Source: Atkinsonella hypoxylon (lineage: Eukaryota; Ascomycota; Sordariomycetes; Hypocreales; Clavicipitaceae). From it: DNA of 64,000 nt. The DNA is taken from NCBI GenBank assembly GCA_000729835.1, contig JFHB01000027.1, positions 186,001-250,000 on the forward strand, read 5' to 3'. Shown here in pieces: positions 45,801 to 59,649 of the stretch. A model generated the notes under the pieces. That model searched no databases, was not told the DNA's origin, and saw only the letters and a list, made by a program, of their open reading frames with translations. The first letter of the stretch is position 1. Each line of letters starts with the position of its first letter. Both the position numbers and the translations under genes were made by a program.

Positions 45801-48800
45801 CGAAAGCCCCAGCGTCCCAAGTGCTTTGACCAGTGCCTGGCTATCGAACTCAGCATCCTTGCTTCGTAGTCGAAGGTGACTGTCATATTGTGCTCCGCGA
45901 AATGCAAGGCTTTTGGCTCCCTCATTCTCATATTCAACGCGCGCAATGACATTGGATAGGCTCGCATCCTCAAGAAGCCCGTAATAGGCGTCTGGATCAT
46001 CGATGCTCTCAAAAATAGTCAGCAATGTGGCACTCATATCTTGCTCCTTATGCACTGAAGATCTTCGAGACGATCTCGTCATGTCACAAGACGTTAGTTC
46101 CGCAAATAACAGAGCTGTTTTATGCATACCACATTGCGTGGCAGCGCGGGCAGCTACCGCATATTCAATGTCTAACCAGTGCATTCGGTCAGCTATGGAA
46201 GATTCTTTCGGATACTCTTGGGTCCGTAAGTACAAGATGCTATTTATGATTAGTTTCAGATTATGTGTAGCTGCAGGCCTGTCCACCCGCAGCCACTCTT
46301 TCAGGGAGTTAGACATTTGTTTCTTCACCAGTTGCTGACGCTCTAACTGAAAACTTAGAACAAGATGAATTACAAACGGGAACGCCTTTTCTGCAAACCC
46401 GGCCACCTCAAGAAGTATAGGCGGCAAAACTGATAGCAATATTGAGTCGGTTACGGCCAATGCCAAATGAATAGTGAGTCTTTGCAACCATTCTTCGGAA
46501 TCGATGTTGTCGTTCCAGCCTGGTTGCTCTGTGACGTATCTCGAGGCGTCTGACTCATACTTTCGCTCCGCGTGAAATTCTCCCCAATGCGAAGCGGTAA
46601 ATAGGCTGTCTGATAGTGTCATCTGGCATGCAACTAGTAGAGGTTCATCTTCGATCTCGAGTGCTCGAGAAACGGCCGACCGTAATGCACATTCAGCCAA
46701 CCCAGCGACGGTTGAATCCTGGTCTCCTGTGAGATCCTGAAGTAAATATAACAGTCCCATCTCGGACCCATTAGACCCAGGCGCAATGTGGCTATACAAC
46801 GTGAGGTTTGTCTCCTTGAGCACACCATCCGGGATTACCCCAGATGCGGCAAAGGATCGACCAACAACGCGACCAGCCCAGGACAAGTAGTTCTTGCTTA
46901 AATCTTGTGCCTCACAGCTTTTCCAAACCCCTGAAGCTTGGTCAATTGCCAAATTGTCTGTTTCGATTATATCTTCGGAAATTGACGCGGGTATTGTGAA
47001 ATCTCCACACAATAGTTTCAGCGCTAGTTCACGCGATGAGTCGTTCAGCAAGCGTCGATGAGTTACACCATCCTTTAGTATGTCAAGAAGCAACTTGCTT
47101 TCCGATGTACCCTTTTCTGCATTGCCTGATGACCCGATATGCGCCGCAGAGTACGTGATAGACTTGAACAACGTGAACTGACCATCATCCTTAAACATTG
47201 ACGAAGTGTAGTCTGAAAGGTACCTGCTAAGCCAGTCGTGGAATTTCTGTGCTTTGCTCATTGTTGCTTTGAATTGACTTTCTTGGGTTGTGCTTGATTG
47301 ACTTGACTCCAGGAACACACGAAGCGAAGCCAATGTTGACAGAGCGTATCCTGCTAGGAATGATGGTTTCTGGGAAAGATATTCAGAGCCTCCGGAGAGA
47401 AGATATTGGCTCAACCCTAAAGCATCGTCGGCGCACTCAAAATCAACGATGAAGGCACGAATGGAGTTGAGTAGCATCTCAACACAGTATGATTCTAATG
47501 CTACTGAACCTGCCAAACAAATCACCAACCGGACCTTTCGTAGGACCGAACACGCGTGCAGGGAACCTAGAGCGGGATGCACTGTATTGAAGAGCCTTCT
47601 TGTGACCAATAATACCAAGGCAGGGGTCCAAATATCATCAAATTCGTATTCTGTGTTTTGACAGAGCCTGAATAATTCATGGATGATAAACTTGGCTCTA
47701 AACGTCGGTTGCTGATTGGGAGGTAGTCTGTTTGTTGAATGAGAGAACTTCTTGATCGCCGCCAAGTTCTCCGAAGCGTACGCCAAAGTCTCGTTTTTGC
47801 CAAGAAAACTTTCAAGGCGGTCCTCCTGATCAAGAACATCGAAAAAGCACGCAATAGCATCAACGAAGTTGATGTGAATTAATTCCATGTACGCCTTCCG
47901 CCCGATTTTTTCTTTTATATAGTCGACACCATTTCCATCCTCCCCATCTCCGTATACATTTCCATACGCCATGCTGTATGACAGGCATGTGGCGAAGTTG
48001 CTGCGAATCATGTCCACTTCTTTGATCGCAAGCGATTGGGTCAAAACGAACAAGGCTGGTTTCTGGACTCGCATTATCGCCAGCGCAATGGCATCTGCCT
48101 GTGCTGACTGAAGTATATCGCCGAGATTCTTGAAGCCAAATATAGTAAACGGGATGTCCTCAATCGGGTTGTTTTGCATCCAAGTGTAAAGCAACTGACG
48201 GGCAAAAAGGTGAAAAAGCTCCTTTGCTGATTTCAGTTTAAGAGAGCTCGATATCTCGGAAAGGCACCGTCTTGCATGTTCAATCGAGTTCGCCACCTTC
48301 CCAGGCGTCTCGAAGATGTGATAAATGCACCGTCGAAGAAGGGTTGGCCAGCGACATGCCAGCTTGGACAGCGCAAGTAGCCGGAAAGCAATTCCCGATA
48401 TATCGTCAGGATCAGTGGGCAAATTAGCCAGCACATCCATGTAGATCTCGTCATGAAGCATCAATATAAACAATTCAAAGATGCCAGCTAATCTATCGGC
48501 AATAAAACACTTCACTTCCATGGCAGAAGATTTCAAAATGTGAAGCAGTGACGTCCGACAAGAATCGATTCCAAGGTTGGTTCCATAAGAAGGATTTGCT
48601 CGAAGTAAGGTGAACAGCAAGCGTGCCATAGACATTTGGGCTTTGGACGATAACAGGTTCGACGGCAGGCCGACTTTCACAAAGTAATTGTATAGATCTC
48701 CCGCACTTTCTGAAAGGTCGTGACTGTCATTCAACCATATGTTATGAAGACCGTTCAGCACATCAAGGCATGTAGTGAGTGCTACCTCGCAGCACTGATA

Positions 48801-51800
48801 ATCAGATGCAGATATCACGGATCCAAGTCTCTGTATTATCTGAGACGCGTTTTCTGACCTTACCACAATATCAGAGTTCGCTATCTCAAGAAGTAGTGCC
48901 CGACAGCATAACAACTCATCGTCGGACATCGAAACCATGTCTCCGATCCAATGCGACGGAAGAAGCCCGATCTGGCTGTTATTGTTTAGAATGATACGAA
49001 GGAGACTGAGTCGTTTTCTAGACTCGAGATAGAATGCTTGAGGACTTGTACTCAATTGATCATTGAACCTCGGCACAGATGAGATGTTGGGGTTCGAGTA
49101 GATTCTGCTGCTCTGGGAGTCGAACTCGTCATCCAGATCCATGAAGTCCGAAGTCGTCCCTTGCATCGACAGCGACTGCTTACTGTCTATGGCACCGGCT
49201 ATTGAACTTAGGATGCGAAGCAAAGAAGTATGACGCGAATTCAATAGGTTTAGATCCACCGTGTTCAGACCGGGCATACAAGGTCTCAGGATCCGCAAAC
49301 TTGCCTCAACAAAAGCTGATGGCTCAATGGAATCCATTGCAATAAGAGTGCTTTCGTCGCTTAGCTTCAGCAAAGTCGATTCGGTAGAGCTTGCCTGAGC
49401 AGAATTGATATCCGAGAACTGGGGGATCAAGAGAGAACCTATTATGCATGCAGCGACAAGGCTCTGAAAACGCTCTAAGGAAATCTGGCTCCCACCGTCC
49501 CTTGGCTTTTTTGTCCAGGTCTTACACAACTCTACCAAGTCGTCCAATTTTGAAGAGAAGAGTTCGTAGACGAGCTTCTTCAAGGGGTAAAAGCTATTAG
49601 GATCCGCTGCTATGGATATGTTTTGTCGTGAATCTGAGCTGTAGAGACATGTTGACGTTTCAGAGGAGACTCCCTGTTGTTTCAAAAGCAACAAGTACAC
49701 GTTGAAATTCATCATTTCTTGCTTTTTGCGCCATGTTTCGCCAACGGTACTGCCCGTGCCCGCCGGTATGCTATTCCAGCAGAGTGGCTCTGCACCACAA
49801 CACGTTCGAATGAGGTTCACAACTTCTAGAGGCTGAACATGAAGTGAAATTGAGGATGCATAAGCTAGTTCGCCTGTTGGAAGAATGATTAGCTAGCACC
49901 TGAAGAAGGGTTGGATAGAACTGCAACCTCACTTGGATTCCACCTGAGAAACACCCATCTTATTATATGACTTGATGTCGCTTGACTTGCACTGGGGGCT
50001 TTGCGGTTTCGGAAATGGAATAAATGAAACATCAAATGAATTGACGTATCACAAAGCAAACCTGGGCCATTCACATCTGCCGTGGTGATCATACTGCTTA
50101 TATCCGCCGAAATAGAACTATACGGCAACAGATCCGCCTCAATTACGCGATGCACTACTAGACACGCAGCTCGGCATGTTCCTGGAACACTGATCGATCT
50201 TATAGCATGATGCCATAATTGCCTCCAGTGGTCAGTTTTTCTGTCGTTGGCTTTTGCAAGTGACACACAACTATTTTATACCATTAGCACAATCTCAATT
50301 GCTTGAGAGATGATCGTACCTTGATGCTGCAACAAAAGCCCACGACACTGTGGTGGTGTTTTTTTCGGCTGCACATGTCGCTAAGTCTTCGATGATTGCA
50401 TTCAGGTCATCAGTGGCTATTCCGTGTCCATGTATGAGAAAGCACACCAGCTGAAGAGCGGTTATTTGTGTACCAAGATTCCTCGACTTGAGCTTCAATC
50501 TCAGACGACTTAGGGCTTCTCGTGTTCGCTGTTTCTTCCGTGGCTGCTCAACGGTAGCAATCGCGTCTTTGGTGACGTTCACGCCGCTTCTCAAGAGAAG
50601 ATTCTCCAGTAGAGCCAAGTTTTGCACGACAGCCCAGTGACTCTCCCCGTCTGGGTTATGGTTTCGAACACCAAACAAGCTTAAACGCATTGAGCCCTGA
50701 GGCACAGAAGAAAGGTTGAAAGTGATATCCTGCAATTGTAGTCGGGATTGATCATTGCGTTTGGCATATTCCTGCCACAGGGGGTCCGCAAGGTTCTCAA
50801 TTTCATTCTGCATATCAGCACTCCAATCCCTGTAAATGTACTCGAAATGAGAATGTGCGAGCATTATTAACTTGGATATTTCATTTCGTAGGCCTTTAAT
50901 GAGCTCGTCCTGTGAGACCTTGTCTGAACGCCACCAATATCCCATTAAGGGAACCATATCTTTGACTAGTGTAAGCCCATACTCCAATTCATCGGCTTGA
51001 ATCCGTGAAAAAATTGTGTTGCAGATGGAGAAACACATTGTTTGAATGGAACCAAGACTCAGATGTTTCATGTTCAGGATCTGGATGGATACTGTTGCTA
51101 TTGGCATCCCGTATCGTGCCACAGGAGCATTTGAGCCTTGTATGAGAGACTGCAAGCTACTGATTACATCTCTGATAGTGTCAACATCAATTGTGCCGCC
51201 AGGCTTTTGACTCTGTGTCGAGCTACTAGAGTGCAAAGTCAAGTGAGGAGTTGAATTGCCTGGGGCAGGGGAGTTTTTTGCGACAGAAATTATGCTCGAA
51301 TGGGCCTCTCTTGGAAGAATGGAGGCAGCAATATCGAGGAGGAAATCAACACAATTCTCCCAAGGCACAGCTTCTTTTCTGGCGAGATACTCAACATGAG
51401 ACTGTCGCAAAAATATTTCCGATAAGGTCTTGACATAGTCTTGCACCAAAGGAGCCACATAGTCTTCGTCTGGACCAGAAAGAACCTGAGTGATATGATC
51501 TATCAACGCTAACAGGGTCTTTCGTCCTATTTTAGGTGCCCCTCGGGCGGCTGCCATGCGGACAGCCGCGGCGCATTTCGCTAACCTGAGCCCGGCAGCC
51601 TTCTGACCGGATTGCTTCTTTCTGTTGTCGTACAAGCTGGGCTTTTCACGCACAACGAGGCTGAACAGACTTTCAAAAATCTCATGATAGCTCTTGTCTC
51701 CGAGATCATTGCTATGTAGAGAGTCAGATACCTTTGTAGCCCAAAATGATAGAGTAACATACAGATTAACAGTCCTGTTGCGGGGATTAAGCAACGTGAT

Positions 51801-52000
51801 GAGCTCTGCTGATATGTTAGGCGACCGGCCTGCCCGATAAAGAATTGGGAACTTTCCTTCTACGGCTTTATCACGCGCCTTAAGTGACCCGGATTTGACA
51901 TCATCTACACACTGAGTTATCTATAAGAAACGCAAATGAACAAAGATGGGTTGTGTTTACTGGCCAAATTCATGACAGTCAAAGTATGTGACGAGGCCAT
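42834..52000 (-). CDS. tel1: Serine/threonine protein kinase TEL1 (ATM orthologue)
   Basis: Six exons: 52000-51961, 51904-50320, 50270-49933, 49873-45406, 45354-42914 and 42853-42834; introns are 49-60 bp and all joins keep frame, giving 2963 residues. Tel1 is the PIKK that senses double-strand breaks through Mre11-Rad50-Xrs2/Nbs1 and maintains telomeres. The N-terminal TAN-like segment (NDVKSGSLKARDKAVE, from about residue 14) is seen, then HEAT-repeat solenoid, FAT domain, kinase domain with GLGDRHGHNILLD and HIDLGIAFE (about 2775-2800), and FATC. The FATC end is completed by a 20-base last exon giving WAAYA. The first exon (MASSHTLTVMNLA) uses donor GTAAAC and acceptor GTGTAG; another acceptor 16 bases upstream (51921) breaks the frame. 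N-terminal exon is the least certain part; the rest is firm. Confidence 0.94.
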
Positions 52001-52632
52001 AGTCACGACAGACCACGTTCGCAACGCCTTCTTCAAGCTGACCTCTTAATCTCAAACGACCCGTCCGGAAGCTGTCATGTGCAATAAGCTGGTATTAAAG
52101 TATGACGCGTGTGGGCCAGTACGAGCGGCAGCTTTGCAGGAATATGAATGCACAAATTGAGGAGCAGAGCGCCATTCCAAGCCTTTGAAGACATTAATTT
52201 GGTGGCAGAATCGAGATTCAAGCCTCGTGGTAGCGGGTAGTGTGAAGGATCATGGTGCTGAAAATAAAATAAATGTTTGACAAACTCGAGGTGCCTGGCT
52301 ATATGTCGCATGGTGTTGCGAAAGCTCCCAGAGCTGGAGCTTACTTATATATAACCGGCAGTATCACACACCGCCTTCTGCTATGTTTACTTCGACTCAC
52401 ACCCGGAAGCTTGTCCACGGTCCAATCCATCGCAGAAGGCGTTATATCTTCAGCAGGCGTGGAAACGGCGATGCTGCAATAATGAAAAAGGAATTTTCGT
52501 GAAACTCCGTGGTGCGATCAGCTTTGTGACTGACATTGGCCTGCATTTCTTTCTGGTCGCTGCCCGAGAAGCCGACTTTGGTTGCGATTTACGGCGTCCA
52601 GCGTTTCAACATGCGATAGCAGCTAAATCACA
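52001..52632. promoter_or_regulatory. Divergent promoter region TEL1/NUP192
   Basis: 632 bases between two start codons pointing away from each other. No gene or clear TATA is seen. Both genes are housekeeping, so a shared nucleosome-free region is plausible but not shown. Confidence 0.5.
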
Positions 52633-55600
52633 ATGGCCGAAATCACGATTTTGGATGCTTTGCAAGCCTTTCATCGCGAATTGGTCGCACTCAATGCCGG
52701 TTTTGGAGATGCAACCGAGAGCTTAAACAATGAGATTCTTATCTCAATGTTCGAGAGGGAGTTGACCAAGTTGTGGGACTGCCCTGCGAAAAACGAGAAA
52801 AGTCGAAACACGGTCAAATCAGGTGGGCGTCCACGGCCGAGAGAAACTGTGGCTCAGCATAGTCGCTAATGGCGGTTTAGGGAAATTATCTATCGAAGAA
52901 GAACAATTCACCATTAACGAGAAGTTTCAACAAGATGCGCTGTTATTGTCGGACGAGCTCGATATCGATGAAGTCGACGCCGCAAAATGTCTATTAGAAT
53001 CGCAAGAGGATCCGTCTATCCTTGGCCGGTCACTGCTTGAGTGTGGCATTATTCGATTTCATCAGCAACATAAATATACGTTGGACATTTTGAGACTACT
53101 CCTCGAACTTGATAGCGCTGAGGATGACAATGAAGAATCTACTGCATTGGAAACGGTCAAACTGTTCGTCGCCGCGAGGATATTCCAGTCAGAACCAGGC
53201 GGAACCCAAAGATACGTTCCAAAATGCATGGCTGTCATGTCTAGGATCAAAACCTGGCTCCAAAAGCTCGCAGACAAAATCGCCGCCGCCCAAGCTCTGA
53301 ATCAATTTAAAACTGGTCAGCTTTCAGAGGAGATGGAGACTGTGGAATTCTCTCGTGTCAGCTTGATCCAACAGCATGAGCTTTTAGGTGTCATTCTCTG
53401 CCGCTGTATTGAGAAAAGACAGGCGGACACAGCTGACTTCATGGGTTTCGTTTCAACTCTCAAAATGGTGGACAAGTATGATAATCTTTTAGGTCAGTGG
53501 ACGACAGCATTCTCGTTGTGACTACTGCAATGAATTTCTCTAACTTCTGACAGCACATCTGATTCCTGCCATGGGCGCTTATATTTCTCTATTTGGCTCA
53601 GAGGAAGGCGGGCATGATCTGATTAAAGTACGCGAATTACATAACAAACTATTCCCAGCAAGTGACGATTCGACGTGGCCATTACCGCATCTGCATGCTG
53701 CTTTTAGAGCCTGGTGGCTAGCCGAGTATAGTGGCTTTTATCTTGACGACCCGCCAGAAGCTGCAATTCCTCCCGGCACCGATCTAGATGAAGAAGATCG
53801 ACAAAGGTCGAAACAGTTCTTTGACGCCCTTAAGGACGGCGCATTTGACTTCTTACTCTCTGTTGCAGGAGATGTGAAACCGGTAGACTGGCATGACTCT
53901 GTTCGCGTAGGAATGCGTAACTGGTTAACTCGCAAGTCATCTGTGCTTGCCGCCGATTCGGTTCCGTTCGCCGGATTTTTTCAGTTATGCCTTATGTCAC
54001 AACTAGAGGTCTTTGTGGATGCATTCATTTCTAACCTTCCGGACGTCTTGAGAAAACTTCGAGTGGAGGAGGACGAACAACGGCAACTGAGTCAGGCACA
54101 CGAACAAGATCTCGATTTGGAAAGATTTTTGCTCATAATAGCTTATTCTTACGAAGGCCGGCCAGATGCAGCATCCAACTTTTGGTCAGATCCTGACAGC
54201 AATCTTGCGGGGTTTATGCACTGGGCTTCAAGGCGAGCGTCAACTCCGCTTGTGACAGCGTTTTGTGAAATGCTCCAAGCTATCTCTGGAAATGATGATT
54301 GCGCTACAGCAGCACACGATTTCCTCCAAGACGATGGCCATCAGTTGTCGGGGAAGATGAGGAGATCCCAGTCATTGACGTGGACGCAAATCTTCCGGGA
54401 GCTCGACTTCTTCTCGGAAAGGATTCGACAGAAACCGACCACTACCCAAACCTCGCGATTCCGAGGTGGCAAGCCGTCCACAGAACAAGTTGAGACAGAA
54501 CCTGAGTCAGTAATGATGCTCGAATGTTACCTTCGCTTACTGACAAAACTCTCCACGGAGAGCGAAACAACACGTCTATTCCTATTACAGAACGCCAATT
54601 ACAATCTAGTGGATATGTTATATGAACTAGCCAGTAGCCCTGTCCCTCCAAGGCTACGAGGCTGTGTTTTCTTTGCCCTCAGGGCGCTCATGTCGAGGAA
54701 AACGACACAAGAGAGCAATACTATGTGGGCTTGCCTGGAAAATTGGATCACTGGTGGTTATGCCGGCGCCCCTGCTGGCGCTATGAGGCAAGCCCAACCT
54801 GCGCCACTCATATCCATGGATCGCATATTGGACGAAATGAGTAGCGGGTTCGAGGATCCAGAGTCTTTTATACAGCTACTTTTATCCCTTGTTCTACCGG
54901 CAATTGATAGCAGCCCCTTGAATGATTCGCTCCCATTTCCTGAGAGTTTAGGATCGAACTCTCGAAATTCCGGGGTAGAGGTATATGTCGACTTTGTCAT
55001 AGGATTAGTGTTTGCGAACAAGGTGCAGGATTTGCAAGATAAGCATCAATTGCGAGTGCTCCGATTAACCTGCCTCGATTTCATCTTGACCTGCCTATCC
55101 ACTTTCAACGAGGACTTAATTATTATCGCGAATGAAACGACGATTAACATAGACTCGGTTATTGCTGCTACGGATCTGGCTACATACGTACATAGACACC
55201 CCTTCGCAAGAGTCATGGAGTGGATGTTCAACGATAGAGTCATGACTGCCTTGTTCAGCACAATACACCAAGAGCCAGCGGATGTCGGGAACGCAGCTCC
55301 TGACTCACCCTTAATTCTTGGTATTCTGCGAGCCGTCGAAGTCATATCCAAAGTCCTTGATTTGGAGGCAACCTACCTCGACCTGGTCAGACCACTTATC
55401 AAGACACAATCAGGACCTCGCCGGCAGACTGTGGCAAACGCTGCATATGCTTCATTTCAAGATGGGCTGGTCACACGCCTCAATCTTGTCGTAGACTTGG
55501 GAAACTATTGTGGGATCGGGCATCCAGAACTCACATTAGCTTGTTTGAAGCTTCTAGAAAAGATGTCATCATCATCAAGAATTACAGCCACATGGGCAGG

Positions 55601-57806
55601 CCCTGGCCGACATTCCCATCGTAACAAAGCTATCGTGGCGATGGAAGCAAATGACGAGCACGAGTCAATATCCCGTTGCTTCATCTCGGAGCTCATGACA
55701 CCACTTGAAGCTGGTCGCGAGGCGGAATCTCCCAATTACGCCACTAAAATATACATCCTAGACTTCCTTTTACAGTGCCTCGGCACGACGCCAAGAGAGC
55801 CGACCATTGCTCACCTGCTGCTTGGATTCAAGTGTGAGGTTGTTTCTGTGACGATCGAAAGCAATAGCCCGTTCTCCAACCAAATTTCATTATTCCACAC
55901 CTTGCTCCGAGTATTGATGGAGATTCCGTCTGGGGACAACGAAGGCATGCGACAATGGCTGATAGCAATCAAGTCTAAAGTCATGCGTATTTTGCATATT
56001 CTTTGGAGTTCGCCTCTCTCAGCCTCCATTGTCATTGACGAGCTACGAGCCAACGAGTTCCTCTTCCATCTTGCAATCCGCGAAACCGTCATCCAGCCTG
56101 ATCTTCTCTGGGAAGGACAAAATGTGGCAATGGTTCAATTTCCTATAACGGATGGGGCGACAACTCTGACAGACTTTCTGGCATTAAGAAGTTTAGCACT
56201 GGAGTATATGGCGATGGAGTTGTGTATGATCTCTCAAGGCAAGGTACCAAGCATGAAGCGGCGCATTTTTGATGCCCTGAATGGACAAGTTATCGGAGAC
56301 GGTAACCAGCCCATCCAGACGCCAACTGTGTTCGATTTATTTGATTTTCTTCTACCAGAGGGCATCTGGGAGATCCCACCCCCTCCCATCCAATTTTTCA
56401 AGGATTTGGATATTACTGTTTGCTTGGAGAATGATTCAGACGAAAACGCTATTTATAACATAGACCGAGTCCGGGAGATACTCCTTCTCAAGCGGCGCGA
56501 ATCCTGTAATCAGGGCACTGTCATCTCAGCTCAGGACCTGGTTGCCATCGATAGGGAGGAGACAATGATTGTCGAGTATCTAATTTCCACCAACCGCCAA
56601 AAGCAAATCGCCACCCAAAGCGCCAAGGTTTTAAAATCGTGGACCAGATTGTTGCTTGTAATGATTGAGTGCAACGATTACAAAGGCACGGCCCAAACAT
56701 CATTCTTTCTGCAGGCACTTCAGGCAGTACTCCCAAGCCTAGAAGCCTTCGCTTCTGATCGTCCAGGAGAGGCGCTAGAACTAGCAACAGCAGCGCGAGT
56801 CTTGTTGTCCAAGCTGGATCCCAGCAGCCAGGACTTAATGGATAGTCACGGCCAGTCGGTAGGCAATCTCGTCAGCGACAAGTTATATCAGCTTTTCCAG
56901 ATCTGCTTGCAGGCCATCGGAAAGTGGGCAGGAACACCAGAACTTCGATCTGTCTATTACGAGATTTGCTATCGATACCTTACAGGCATGTCCCAGCAGG
57001 GCGCGTTGAACCCGTCACAACCTAAAACCACAAAAATAATTCAAATCTACGGCGAAAGATTGATCAACGTTATTTGCGATGATGCTTATTGTGGAGAACC
57101 CAGCTGCCAGTCCGCCGCCCTGATACTCCTCAATTCGTTGGTTCATGTCGGCCGTCAAGAGAACGACAGCCATGTGGTTGAGACACTCAATCGTCTCAAC
57201 TTTATCGGCATTATGGTCGACTCCCTGCGTAATCTCATGCAAGAATGGCATGACGCGCATTCTTCTGGTAGGATGTCATTTCACTCCCATTCTTGTCAAA
57301 GCAATTTTCATTCACATCTTTATACAGGTAACACAGACCAGCGAAACTACCAAAATGCACGTTTGGCTCTCCTCCTTCAGATAGCTCAGTCCCGCACAGG
57401 CGCCAAGTACATTCTCTACGCTAATCTGTTCCGGGCCATCGACACATCGGGGCTCTTCACCGCCGATCCGGAACTTCAATGTGACGCCCAAGAATGTCAA
57501 GCTCTGGAACAACACTACGACCTGCTAGCCAAGGTTGTTCGCATCGTTGGTGCCGCCCTCTGCAGCAGAGGTAGTCATAACACTGTCCAAGGTCGCAAGT
57601 TCCTTACTGATCATCGCATGCTTGTGATGCATACCCTCAAAAGGAGTGCCGGTATCGGCGGTGGCGCGAGCAACGATGTCTTGGATGAGAAAGTGGGTGA
57701 TCTCGCAGATGCACTCATGGTTGTCATCGCCGCAACAGGTTTCCTCGAATACGAGAACGAAACTGCCGTGGAGCCGCTACGACCAAATCATTCGCTATTC
57801 CATTGA
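52633..57806 (+). CDS. nup192: Nucleoporin Nup192 (inner ring scaffold)
   Basis: Four exons: 52633-52822, 52881-53492, 53554-57267 and 57328-57806, with introns of 58, 61 and 60 bp, giving 1664 residues, close to the usual Nup192/Nup205 length. The protein is an alpha-solenoid scaffold of the nuclear pore inner ring. Family-like segments are SRSLLECGIIRFHQQ-type sequence in exon 2 (GRSLLECGIIRFHQQ), AHLIPAMGAYISLFGS across intron 2, and GAKYILYANLFRA with RMLVMHTLKRSAGIGGG at the C-terminus. Start ATG 52633 (CACAATGGCC) is well placed. Intron 3 is exactly 60 bases with no stop, so retention would insert 20 residues without a frameshift; it interrupts a conserved stretch and has standard splice signals, so I treat it as an intron. 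Confidence 0.92.
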
Positions 57807-58306
57807 ACTTGAAGCATGCTCGCTAGTTACGGGAATTTAGGCAGGTTCGGTAGCAAGAGGTACGGCGTTGGTACGGAAAGTCTGGTAAGCGATTGCGAGA
57901 GCCAGATATACAGACAGTGCCGGTAATGGGCGTCCGCCTTGGGGAAAAAACAAAACAGAAGCCAAGAGTAATTTATAACGGATTTTTTCTTCTATTCGCG
58001 GCTGAATGGAATGGTTAGCATTTGTGTGTGACTTTGTATTAACCTTTCGTTTACGAAATGGAGCAAAATGTACATTCACAGGAGGACAATTTTCAAAAAA
58101 AAACTTTATATAGGAGCCAAAGTTGGCTCTGTTGCGCTTGGATATGCGTACTCTCAATGGCCGCTTGTGCGATTATATTCACATTGGTCTTCTGCACGCT
58201 GATGTGCTATGTACATGTTCTCAAACCCTAACAGCGACACTGGTAATCTGTAACGCATCATTATGGCCACGGCCCGTATCAATTTGACAACCCCTTCGTC
58301 ACTACG
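57807..58306. other. Convergent intergenic region NUP192/RING gene
   Basis: 500 bases between two converging gene ends; 3' untranslated sequence only. Confidence 0.6.
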
Positions 58307-59649
58307 TCATGAAATATCCTCAGCTTTCCGCTTTCCCTTCCTCGTAGAAGTCATTAGCTTCAACTCCAGCGGCCAAAACCCTTTCGTCTTGGAATTGTAC
58401 GAGGAGCGGGGTTTCATGTCTATTTTTGCTCGACACATAGGGCATTTGCCCTTAGTTGCCTCTACATGTAATGACGAGTGAAGGCATTGTGCACAGTATA
58501 AATGACCTGAGATGTGTGTTAGTTCGATATGACACCATCTGAAGGGAGAGAGAAAGAACGAAGGAAAGAAAGAAACAAAAAATACTTACCGCAGTGAGTA
58601 ACTGTGAGAGTGGAGGCATTGTCCATGCAAATCACACACTGGAATTTAGATATCTTGGTCCTGTTGTCCGTTTCAGACGCATTCGTGTTTTTCACAACCT
58701 CAGGTACCTCGTTTGTCTCTGTCAAATCTATCGTCGGCATTTCCTCCTCGTCGTCCAGAAACTGGAGTGGTTCCGCAGTTGCATTATTCACGGCCATGTC
58801 CGGGCCCAGTGTTTGTTGGCGCTTGTAGGTTACGGACGGGGCATCAAAACTCCCTACCAAGGGTTGAGGGCTGGGTGACGGTGGCAACATGTCCAGAAAG
58901 GAACCAGTTGAGCTTTGATACAATGGCTGCCCGTCGCAATCCTCACTGGCGTAGAGCGTGTTTTGAGAATCCCCAAGGATTGAAAAGGGGAGCTGAGTAG
59001 TCGATCGTGAAGGTGCGGCAAACAAGCGATCGCAGGCTGACGAGGGGCGTGGAGGGGCGGCAGCGGAGCCAGAGTTGGAAGAAGCAACAGCAGCACTGAC
59101 CTGCTGGGGCAGAAAGACAGCCTGATCTGGCTGTGATGGCTCGCTGGCGGACAAATTGGCCGTGAACGACGGGTAGTTCGAGGGCGAAGAGAAGTTGTGG
59201 TCGGCTAAGAAGTTCAGGATATCGTCGTCCTCGCCGCCGACATGGAGGTGATTTGGGGTGTCGTCGTGGGGGGAGGAAGAAGGGCGGTTGGCGATGGTGT
59301 CCTCGCCCCACTGCACCGGAGGATGAATGTCGCCGACAGTGATGCTGCGGCGGAGCGAGCGCAAGCACGGCGAATGCTGTCTTCTTCGGCTGGGCGGCGT
59401 CAAGGGCGAGGTCGCAAGTGCAGGCGTGCGTGTCAAGGACGAGGAAGGAGGAGGAGGCGCAGAGACGTGGTGTCTTGGTGGGGAGGATCGTGCTGCGGGC
59501 GAACAATCGGGCAGCAATGGCGGCTGAATCGACGGCTGAATCGACGGCTCATGAGACGGCTCAGAGGCATGACCAGAGCTCTGCAGAAGCACGGTGTTGA
59601 TCCCAGGCGCCGTGACTACCCTTGCGGCAGATGCAGAAGGTAAGGACAT
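58307..59649 (-). CDS. RING-finger protein, candidate SUMO-targeted E3 ubiquitin ligase
   Basis: Exon 1 59649-58590 and exon 2 58506-58307, with an 83-bp intron that falls inside the RING, give 419 residues. The C3HC4 RING is CVICMD (from about residue 337), THC then GHLYCAQC, and KCPMCR; all eight zinc ligands are present once the intron is removed. About 30 residues upstream is an acidic patch followed by TIDLTE, which fits a SUMO-interaction motif (hydrophobic core beside acids). The first 300 residues are disordered and rich in Ser and Pro with PSIQPSIQ repeats. The C-terminus after the RING is basic (TRKGKRKAED). RING plus SIM in a disordered protein recalls Slx8/Rfp-type SUMO-targeted ligases, but a general RING E3 is also possible. 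Nuclear localisation is inferred from the basic tail. Confidence 0.85.

Noticed and set aside
27771..58306. A functional cluster of telomere/mitochondrial DNA genes (PIF1, TEL1, MIP1)
   Set aside because: They are separated by unrelated housekeeping genes, lie on different strands and each has its own promoter; proximity is probably chance or old synteny.
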